A stretch of DNA of 11,763 nucleotides. It comes from Comamonas sp. lk (GTDB taxonomy: Bacteria; Pseudomonadota; Gammaproteobacteria; Burkholderiales; Burkholderiaceae_C). This document shows, piece by piece, positions 6,541 through 11,763 of the stretch; the first letter of the stretch is position 1, and the number at the start of each line of letters is the position of its first letter. The notes under the pieces are model-generated. The model saw nothing but the letters and a program-made list of their open reading frames with translations. It made no database searches and was not told where the DNA came from. Position numbers and translations under genes: made by a program. Where the stretch lies: assembly GCA_945901215.1 (NCBI GenBank), contig CAMDKE010000044.1:1-11763 (forward strand). Direction: 5' to 3'.

Positions 6541-7668
6541 GTGAAACACATTATAGGGGCCAAAGCGCCGGCGACTTCGGATGGCGCTGGTGCGTCTGCC
6601 GGCGGGGCTGTCCAGTGGCTCACCGTAGATGAAAACGGCAGCGCGCAGCGGCTAGACAACTACCTTATGCGCGAGCTTAAGGGCGTTCCAAAGACCCACA
6701 TTTACCGCATCATTCGCAGCGGTGAGGTGCGGGTCAACAAAGGCCGTGCCAGTGCTGACACCCGTTTGCAAGTCGGCGATGTGCTGCGCTTGCCGCCGGT
6801 GAGGGTGTCCGAGCGCGCTGCTGACAAGGCACAAGCGATGACCGAGCAGGCGCGCTCGGTACCCGCCAAGCACTTCGAGGTTTTGTTTGAGGACGCTCAT
6901 TTTTTAGCCATCGACAAGCCCGCAGGGGTGGCGGTGCACGGCGGATCGGGCGTGAGTTTTGGCGTGATCGAGCAGTTGCGCATGGCCAGGCCCCAGGCGC
7001 CGCTGCTGGAGTTGGTCCATCGCCTGGACCGCGAAACCAGTGGAATCCTTCTGATTGCCAAGAAGCGCAGCGCGCTCAAGCACCTGCAAGCCCAGTTTCG
7101 GGATCGGGCGACGGGTAAAACCTACTTGGCGCTGGTTATTGGTCGGTGGCCGTCAAATAAGAAGGTGCTGGACAAGCCGCTGCAAAAGTTCTTGCTGGAG
7201 GCCGATTCGGGCCACGGCGATGGCGAGCGCCGCGTCAAGGTGGTGTCCAAAGACGACCCTGACGGCATGCCTTCGCTCACACTGGTCAAAGTAAACAGTA
7301 CCTCGCCCGTGGGCGTGCAGCAGCCATATTCCCTGCTGGAAGTCACGATAAAGACCGGGCGTACCCACCAAATCCGGGTTCATTTGGCGTCCGAGGGCAT
7401 GCCGATCGCCGGCGACGACAAATACGGCGACTTCGAGCGCAACAAGCTGATGGCGCGCGCCGCTGGTGAGCTGTCTCTCAAGCGCATGTTTTTGCATGCC
7501 TGGGAGCTACAGTGCGACCATCCGGGCAGCGGCGAGCGGATGGAACTGCACGCTGCACTGCCCGCCGAATTAGCCCAGTTTCTGCACGCCGTTTTGCCCG
7601 GAGCCAAGGCTGCGGGTGCTGCCGCTTTGGTACCTCCCGACTCTGCACTTTCCCATGACCCTGCATAA
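6541..7668 (+). CDS. rluC: 23S rRNA pseudouridine synthase RluC
   Basis: RluC converts U955, U2504 and U2580 (E. coli numbering) of 23S rRNA to pseudouridine near the peptidyl-transferase centre. The 375-residue product has an S4 RNA-binding domain (about 36-95; QRLDNYLMRELKGVPKTHIYRIIRSGEVRVNKGR), then the RluA-type catalytic domain with HRLDRETSG carrying catalytic D163, the AVHGGSGVSFGVIE stretch specific to RluC, and GRTHQIRVHLASEGMPIAGDDKYGD near the C-terminus. The GTG at 6541 is the only good start upstream of the S4 domain; its ribosome binding site is poor. The protein is longer than E. coli RluC (319), through a short Ala/Gly-rich N-terminal extension, an insert near 220-260 and a C-terminal tail. 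First gene of a packed plus-strand cluster; the rne-rluC divergent pairing is shared with E. coli. Confidence 0.95.
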   Translation: MKHIIGAKAPATSDGAGASAGGAVQWLTVDENGSAQRLDNYLMRELKGVPKTHIYRIIRSGEVRVNKGRASADTRLQVGDVLRLPPVRVSERAADKAQAMTEQARSVPAKHFEVLFEDAHFLAIDKPAGVAVHGGSGVSFGVIEQLRMARPQAPLLELVHRLDRETSGILLIAKKRSALKHLQAQFRDRATGKTYLALVIGRWPSNKKVLDKPLQKFLLEADSGHGDGERRVKVVSKDDPDGMPSLTLVKVNSTSPVGVQQPYSLLEVTIKTGRTHQIRVHLASEGMPIAGDDKYGDFERNKLMARAAGELSLKRMFLHAWELQCDHPGSGERMELHAALPAELAQFLHAVLPGAKAAGAAALVPPDSALSHDPA

Positions 7669-8335
7669 ACCCGCCACGCGCGAACGCCGTTTTGACCTGA
7701 TTGCTTTTGACTGGGACGGCACGCTGTTTGATTCGACCGCTCTGATTAGCCGGTGTATCCAACTCGCCGTGGGCGACGTTGGCGGCACCGTGCCAAGTGA
7801 CGAGCAGGCCTCTTACGTCATTGGCCTGGGCCTGATGCAAGCCCTGGCGCACGCCGCGCCGGATGTGCCCAAAGAAAAATACCCTTTGTTAGGCGAGCGC
7901 TACAAGCACCACTACTCGCTGCACCAGAACGACATCAGCTTGTTTGACGGTGTGGTGGACATGCTTGGCGATTTGAAGCAACGCCAGCATTTGTTGACCG
8001 TTGCCACGGGTAAAAGCCGCTGGGGCTTGGACCAAGCGCTGGGCAGCGTCGCGCTCAAAGACCTGTTCCATGCATCGCGCACGGCTGATGAGACGGCGGG
8101 CAAACCGCATCCGCGCATGCTGCATGAACTGATGGCCGAAATGGGCGTGGCTCCCGAACGCACATTGATGGTTGGTGACACCACGCACGATCTGCAAATG
8201 GCCATTAACGCTGGCTGCGCGTCGGTGGGTGTGGGCTACGGCGCCCACGACGAGCGCGCCCTGGCCGCCCTGGGGCCGCTTTTTGTGGCCGAGTCCGCCC
8301 ACCAACTACGCCAGTGGATGCTGGACCACGCTTGA
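7655..8335 (+). CDS. HAD-IA family phosphatase, phosphoglycolate-phosphatase-like
   Basis: A 226-residue HAD superfamily hydrolase. All four motifs are present: I FDWDGTLFDS (nucleophile D19, acid/base D21), II TVATGK (T118), III lysine K150 in AGKPHPRML, IV MVGDTTHDLQMA (D175, D179), with an alpha-helical C1 cap between I and II (about 28-95), which places it in the Gph/PGMB-like subgroup. The substrate cannot be read from sequence; phosphoglycolate, pyrophosphate and nucleotide monophosphates are all precedented. The ATG at 7655 lies inside the rluC end (14-base overlap) with no Shine-Dalgarno sequence, suggesting coupling to rluC translation. A GTG at 7616 with AAGG upstream is an alternative start, but would add a 13-residue extension (LPLWYLPTLHFP) unlike the family. 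Confidence 0.85.
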   Translation: MTLHKPATRERRFDLIAFDWDGTLFDSTALISRCIQLAVGDVGGTVPSDEQASYVIGLGLMQALAHAAPDVPKEKYPLLGERYKHHYSLHQNDISLFDGVVDMLGDLKQRQHLLTVATGKSRWGLDQALGSVALKDLFHASRTADETAGKPHPRMLHELMAEMGVAPERTLMVGDTTHDLQMAINAGCASVGVGYGAHDERALAALGPLFVAESAHQLRQWMLDHA

Positions 8336-8344
8336 GGCCACGCG

Positions 8345-8719
8345 GTGGGCCACGACGCCAATTCCATTGCCCTGTGCCGTTCCACCGAGCTGGTGGACAG
8401 CGGCTTGGCCGTGCCCTTTGAGGTGCGATACCAAGGCCAAACCTGCTGGGCGTTTGCCATTCGGTTTGAAGGAGTGGCCTATGCCTACCTGAACCGCTGC
8501 GCGCATGTGGCTATGGAGATGGACTTTCAACCCAACCGTTTCTTTGATGCGTCGGGTCGCTGGTTAATTTGTGCCACCCATGGGGCCTTGTATCGCCCGT
8601 CAACCGGCCAATGCGCCAGCGGCCCTTGCCGGGGCGGTTTGGTCAAAATTGCCGTCTCCGAGTCTGGCGACGTGGTCCGCTGGCATACTGGGGCCCAACT
8701 TCAACCTGCAGTTTTTTAA
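8345..8719 (+). CDS. Small Rieske [2Fe-2S] protein
   Basis: A 124-residue single-domain Rieske protein. The cluster ligands are visible: C52-A-H54 and C76-A-T-H79 (CxH ... CxxH, 21 residues between the pairs), with the CATHGALYRPSTGQCASGPCRGGL region typical of ferredoxin-like Rieske proteins (compare NirD and dioxygenase ferredoxins). There is no signal peptide or membrane helix, so it should be cytoplasmic. The GTG start at 8345 has GAGG at 8334-8337, a good spacing of 7 bases, and begins 9 bases after the HAD stop. Its redox partner is unknown: no reductase or oxygenase lies in the window. An electron carrier role is established for the fold; its link to rRNA modification or to the next peptidase gene is not established. 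Confidence 0.88.
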   Translation: MGHDANSIALCRSTELVDSGLAVPFEVRYQGQTCWAFAIRFEGVAYAYLNRCAHVAMEMDFQPNRFFDASGRWLICATHGALYRPSTGQCASGPCRGGLVKIAVSESGDVVRWHTGAQLQPAVF

Positions 8720-8720
8720 T

Positions 8721-9734
8721 ATGACAGAACCCGCATTGTCCGACAAAGCCGACCCAAGCAGCGGTTCAACCGCAGACCGCAGCAGCGCACCAGCGCAAGC
8801 TGGCGCCCCCAGCTGGGAGCGCACAGCTATTGAGCAGTGGGTTGCTGCCACCCTGGTCGAGCAACGCATCGAACGCCGCTGGAAATACGGCATTCGACTG
8901 GCTTGGTTGGTGTTTCTCGTGGCAATGGCCTGGTTTGGTGTGGAGCGTGGCGGCGTGCATAGCTCCGACATTACCCAGCCACACACGGCGGTGGTGGAAA
9001 TCAAAGGGGAAATTGGCTCGGGCGCCGAGGCCAATGCGGAACTGGTCGTGTCGTCCATGCGCAGCGCTTTTGAAGACATAGGTGCGCAGGCGGTAGTGCT
9101 CTTGGTAAATTCCCCCGGCGGCAGCCCCGTCCAGGCGGGCATCATCAATGACGAAATCCGCCGTCTCAAGGGGCTGCACAAAAAGCCGGTCTACGTGGTG
9201 GTGGAGGAGACCTGTGCGTCAGCGGCCTATTACATTGCCGTGGCGGCAGACCAGATTTACGTGGACAAAGCCAGCGTGGTCGGCAGCATTGGCGTACTCA
9301 TGGACGGTTTTGGTTTTACCGGATTGATGGACAAGCTCGGGGTTGAGCGCCGCCTGATGACGGCGGGTCAAAATAAGGGCTTTTTGGACCCATTTAGCCC
9401 GCAAACCGAAAAGCAACGCGAATTTGCCCAGGCTATGCTGGATCAAATTCACCGCCAATTTATTGCCGCAGTGAAAGCCGGTCGGGGCGATCGACTCAAG
9501 GAAACACCAGACACCTTTAGCGGCCTGTTCTGGACCGGGGAGCAGGCCGTCCAAATGGGATTGGCCGACCAGCTCGGTAACCTGGATTTTGTGGCGCGCG
9601 AGGTGGTCAAGGCGCCGGAGATCGTGGACTATACGCGCCGGGACAATGTAGCCGAGCGTTTGGTAAAGCGCTTTGGCGCGTCGATAGGCGAGTCCATGGC
9701 CAAGGCGATTTACACCGCACCCGCCCTGCGCTAG
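8721..9734 (+). CDS. Membrane-anchored S49 peptidase, short SppA type
   Basis: A 337-residue protein of the signal-peptide-peptidase A family, which clears cleaved signal peptides or membrane fragments. Layout: a polar, low-complexity N-terminus (1-50), one membrane helix (about 57-74, YGIRLAWLVFLVAMAWFG), then one S49 domain. The Ser-Lys dyad is S167 (CASAAYYIA) and K219 (AGQNKGF), spaced 52 apart exactly as S147/K199 of Bacillus subtilis SppA; NSPGGSP (130-136) supplies the oxyanion-side loop, and GSIGVLMDGFGF is typical. The usual ASGGYY after the serine is ASAAYY. It is about half the length of E. coli SppA (618), like single-domain homologues, and should work as an oligomer facing the periplasm. 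It starts 1 base after the Rieske stop with no Shine-Dalgarno sequence. Its stop overlaps the convergent gene in CTAG. Confidence 0.9.
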   Translation: MTEPALSDKADPSSGSTADRSSAPAQAGAPSWERTAIEQWVAATLVEQRIERRWKYGIRLAWLVFLVAMAWFGVERGGVHSSDITQPHTAVVEIKGEIGSGAEANAELVVSSMRSAFEDIGAQAVVLLVNSPGGSPVQAGIINDEIRRLKGLHKKPVYVVVEETCASAAYYIAVAADQIYVDKASVVGSIGVLMDGFGFTGLMDKLGVERRLMTAGQNKGFLDPFSPQTEKQREFAQAMLDQIHRQFIAAVKAGRGDRLKETPDTFSGLFWTGEQAVQMGLADQLGNLDFVAREVVKAPEIVDYTRRDNVAERLVKRFGASIGESMAKAIYTAPALR

Positions 9735-10525
9735 GGGCCGATACAAAACACCGTCGGTGTTGCATTGTCCAGCGTCCAACGCTGTTCCTGCCAGGTCGCG
9801 ATGCTGGCGCTGTAATTGACCGCAGTGTCCAGCGTCAAGCCGCTGGAGGTGGCCAGTCGTGTGCCCGGCTTGAGGCTGTTTAGCAAGGTTTGCAGCACCG
9901 CTTGGTTGCGGTAAGGCGTTTCGATGAAAACCTGCGTTTGAAGTGTTTTCAGTGCGAGCGCCTCCAAGGTTTTCAGGCGAACAGCCCGTCCAGTCGGGTC
10001 GGTGGGAACGTAACCCACAAATGCAAAACTTTGTCCATTGAGGCCGCTGCATGCCAGGGCCATCAGCAAGGAAACGGGCCCAACCAGGGGCGTCACCCGC
10101 ACGCCCATGTCATGCGCAGCACGCACCACCGAAGAGCCCGGGTCGGCCACCGCCGGCATCCCCGCTTCGCTAACCAGCCCCATAGCGTAGCCTGCCAATG
10201 CCGCGTCGAGTAAATGGCGGGCATCAAAATTACCCTGGTGATCCCCTTTCTTGTGCACGAGCCGGGGGAGTTCCAGCAAGGTTTGGGACTGGATAGGCAC
10301 CCGCAGTGGGCATATTTCCCCCACGCGTTTGAGGTAGGTGCGGGTGGACTTTGCGTTTTCGCAAATCCAGTAGTTCAGCGAAGCAGCGATTTCCAGCGTG
10401 TGCATTGGCATGGAAGAAGCCAAATCGCTGGACTGGGCGCAGCCAAAATCCAAGGGCGCTGGAACCAAATAAAGGCAACCGCGTGATGCGCTGGACGCGG
10501 GGCGTGCGTGCTCGGAAGCGTTCAC
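9731..10525 (-). CDS. SAM-dependent methyltransferase, divergent RsmI paralogue
   Basis: A 264-residue protein of the tetrapyrrole-methylase superfamily, closest in layout to RsmI, the 16S rRNA C1402 2'-O-methyltransferase. Seen: GCLYLVPAPLDFG (16-28; RsmI has LYIVPTPIGN), the SAM loop GLVSEAGMPAVADPG (117-130), PLVGPVSLLMALACSGLNGQSFAF (147-169) and IETPYRN (201-207; RsmI has YESTHR). The RsmI AEDTR motif is replaced by CENAKSTRTYLKR (55-67), as I recall for a second RsmI-like paralogue in Bacteroidetes, so the substrate may differ. The GTG at 10525 overlaps the preceding maf stop as GTGA, implying coupling; an upstream in-frame start at 10570 would lie within maf. A canonical RsmI probably exists elsewhere in the genome (inference). 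Confidence 0.8.
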   Translation of the reverse strand: MNASEHARPASSASRGCLYLVPAPLDFGCAQSSDLASSMPMHTLEIAASLNYWICENAKSTRTYLKRVGEICPLRVPIQSQTLLELPRLVHKKGDHQGNFDARHLLDAALAGYAMGLVSEAGMPAVADPGSSVVRAAHDMGVRVTPLVGPVSLLMALACSGLNGQSFAFVGYVPTDPTGRAVRLKTLEALALKTLQTQVFIETPYRNQAVLQTLLNSLKPGTRLATSSGLTLDTAVNYSASIATWQEQRWTLDNATPTVFCIGP

Positions 10526-11124
10526 AGTGTTCCCATGACAGCAATGCCGGCGCCGCGCAGCATGGCGCACAAGCGGATCAAGGGCAGGCCGATCAGCGCC
10601 GTGGGGTCGTCGTTGCCAATGCTTTCCATCATGGCGATGCCCAACCCTTCGCTCTTAGAACTTCCGGCGCAATCAAAGGGCTGCTCGCGTCGCAAATAGT
10701 GGTCGATTTCGGCATCGCTAAAGCAGCGGTAGCGCACGTGCACGAGTACCAAAGCCTGTGCGCAATAGCCGGTCTGGGCGCATACAACAGCCATGGCAGT
10801 TTGAAACACGACAGTTTGGCCGCGCATTTGTTGCAGTTGTGCTTGGGCGCGTTCAAAGTTGCCCGGCTTTCCCAGAGCGATGCCATGGAGGTCGGCAACC
10901 TGGTCTGATCCGATGACAACGCAATCAGGTCTCAGGTCGGAGACCGCGCGCGCCTTGGCCAGCGCCAGACGGGCAGCGAGTTCAGCGGGTGTTTCATTGG
11001 GGAATGGTGTTTCGTCAACGCCTGGCGGCACGGCCTCAAACAGCAGGTGCAGGCGCCCTAAGAGTTCCTTGCGGTATACCGAGGTAGACGCCAATACGAG
11101 GGGACGGTGGAGGGATTCTTGCAT
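10522..11124 (-). CDS. yceF: Maf/YceF nucleotide pyrophosphatase (m7GTP type)
   Basis: A 200-residue Maf-family enzyme that hydrolyses non-canonical nucleoside triphosphates to monophosphate and pyrophosphate. Motifs: LASTSVYRKELL (10-22, phosphate-binding S and R18), VDETP (36-40), IGSDQVA with catalytic D74, and CAGSSKSEGLGI (152-163) with K157. The GSDQV and CAGSxKSEG forms, together with the tail LIGLPLIRLCAMLRGAG, match the E. coli YceF subfamily, active on 7-methyl-GTP, rather than YhdE (dTTP/UTP). The genomic place, minus strand between rluC and yceD, is also that of E. coli yceF. It starts only 25 bases from the divergent yceD start and ends in a 4-base overlap with the methyltransferase gene. 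Confidence 0.93.
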   Translation of the reverse strand: MQESLHRPLVLASTSVYRKELLGRLHLLFEAVPPGVDETPFPNETPAELAARLALAKARAVSDLRPDCVVIGSDQVADLHGIALGKPGNFERAQAQLQQMRGQTVVFQTAMAVVCAQTGYCAQALVLVHVRYRCFSDAEIDHYLRREQPFDCAGSSKSEGLGIAMMESIGNDDPTALIGLPLIRLCAMLRGAGIAVMGTL

Positions 11125-11143
11125 CGCGCGATTCTCTTACACT
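11116..11143 (+). promoter_or_regulatory. Possible yceD promoter giving a leaderless mRNA
   Basis: The 25-base gap between yceF and yceD holds TACACT (11138-11143), 4 of 6 matches to the -10 consensus, with a weak TTCTTG (11116-11121) 16 bases before it. Transcription starting about seven bases after the -10 would begin at or next to the yceD ATG (11150). No Shine-Dalgarno sequence precedes that ATG, which fits. The -35 match is poor, so this is tentative. Confidence 0.3.
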
Positions 11144-11149
11144 GCGCGC

Positions 11150-11692
11150 ATGACCGCCGAATTGAATCCCCGCCGCTTGGCAATAGTCCCCTTCGCCCAA
11201 ACCGGGGCCCGCTTGAGCGGGGTCCGCAACGGGAGTGAATTTGGCCGTTTGCTGCCTGAGCCAGCGGGGTCGCATGGGGTGGGTCAGGTTTTTTTTGAGG
11301 CTTTCGGCGAGCTCAGACGCAATGCGCAAGGCGCAATGTCCACCTGGATTGGTTTGGCTGCGCGTACGACCATGCCTATGGTTTGCCAGCGTTGCCTTGA
11401 GCCAGTGGACGTCGATATCGATTTTTCGCGGGAGTTTCGGTTTGTTGCGACCGAAGCACAAGCCGAATTGGAGGACGACCAATCCGAGGAAGACGTATTG
11501 GTCAGCGCGCCCGACTTTGATTTGCTGGCTTTGGTGGAAGACGAGTTGCTGATGGCGCTGCCCCCCTCGCCCAAACACCAACGCTGCCCCCGCCCCGTGA
11601 AGTTGGCGGTGGCGGACAAAGACTTTGTTGTCGCCGAGGAAGTGGTGAGCCCCTTTGCGGTGCTTGGGCAGCTAAAGACGCCCAAAGTCTAA
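11150..11692 (+). CDS. yceD: YceD (DUF177), 23S rRNA accumulation protein
   Basis: A 180-residue DUF177 protein. The ATG at 11150 is the first start after the divergent yceF and gives MTAELNPRRL. Features: MVCQRCLEPVDVDID (77-91) with the family's CxxC pair C79/C82, an acidic middle (ELEDDQSEEDVLVSAPDFDLLALVEDELLMALPPSPKH, 106-143) typical of YceD, and C146 after the PxxPxH-like stretch. Plant and bacterial members are linked to 23S rRNA accumulation, and the gene is almost always followed by rpmF (ribosomal protein L32), whose start should lie just past the window. The cysteines may bind metal, but this is not shown. No ribosome binding site is visible. Confidence 0.92.
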   Translation: MTAELNPRRLAIVPFAQTGARLSGVRNGSEFGRLLPEPAGSHGVGQVFFEAFGELRRNAQGAMSTWIGLAARTTMPMVCQRCLEPVDVDIDFSREFRFVATEAQAELEDDQSEEDVLVSAPDFDLLALVEDELLMALPPSPKHQRCPRPVKLAVADKDFVVAEEVVSPFAVLGQLKTPKV

Positions 11693-11717
11693 TGTCCTTT
11701 GAGTGGGGTCCTTGGGC

Positions 11718-11723
11718 TATAAT
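11718..11723 (+). promoter_or_regulatory. TATAAT -10 element downstream of yceD, probably for rpmF
   Basis: A perfect TATAAT -10 hexamer 26 bases after the yceD stop, with GGC just before it. No good -35 is found at 16-18 bases (TCCTTT at 11695-11700 is the 17-base position). The gene expected next is rpmF, so this would give L32 its own promoter in addition to read-through from yceD. The window ends 40 bases later. Confidence 0.5.
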
Positions 11724-11763
11724 TAGCGGCTTAGCGTGTTGCGCCTTGTTGCGATACGTATTC

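Noticed and set aside
1..11763. CRISPR arrays, insertion sequences, tRNA/rRNA genes, phage or defence genes.
   Set aside because: No regularly spaced repeats, transposase frames, terminal inverted repeats or RNA gene signatures were seen; the window reads as conserved core genome.

Overview
The window looks like core chromosome of a betaproteobacterium of the order Burkholderiales, most likely Comamonadaceae. This is inferred from high GC, tight gene packing, protein similarity recalled from these families, and gene order; no search was run. I see no mobile elements, CRISPR arrays, tRNAs or rRNAs, and no evidence of a wholly new system.

Layout. (1) 1-2914, plus strand: the end of hemD (5' end outside the window), then hemX and hemY, overlapping or nearly abutting, the heme-biosynthesis hemDXY cluster. 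(2) 2915-3012: a short convergent gap with a two-way intrinsic terminator. (3) 3013-6042, minus strand: rne, a full-length RNase E with a long Arg/Gly-rich, disordered C-terminal half and a candidate membrane-binding helix. (4) 6043-6540: a 498-base divergent spacer with several inverted repeats. It is probably the long structured leader of rne plus the rluC control region, and is the most interesting non-coding stretch. (5) 6541-9734, plus strand: rluC (23S rRNA pseudouridine synthase), a HAD phosphatase, a small Rieske 2Fe-2S protein and a membrane-anchored S49 peptidase, packed as an operon. (6) 9731-11124, minus strand: a Maf/YceF nucleotide pyrophosphatase followed by an RsmI-like methyltransferase paralogue, translationally coupled through a GTGA overlap; the methyltransferase meets the peptidase gene tail to tail in a shared CTAG. 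(7) 11150-11763, plus strand: yceD (DUF177), then a TATAAT promoter element probably serving rpmF beyond the edge.

The backbone rne | rluC ... yceF | yceD-(rpmF) is the arrangement known from Escherichia coli, here with a HAD-Rieske-S49-methyltransferase block between rluC and yceF. The theme is RNA metabolism and ribosome maturation (RNase E, RluC, an RsmI-like enzyme, YceD), next to heme synthesis. The items most worth a second look are the structured rne leader with a possible upstream ORF, the divergent RsmI paralogue, the conserved-looking short motifs at the RNase E C-terminus, and a possible leaderless start for yceD.
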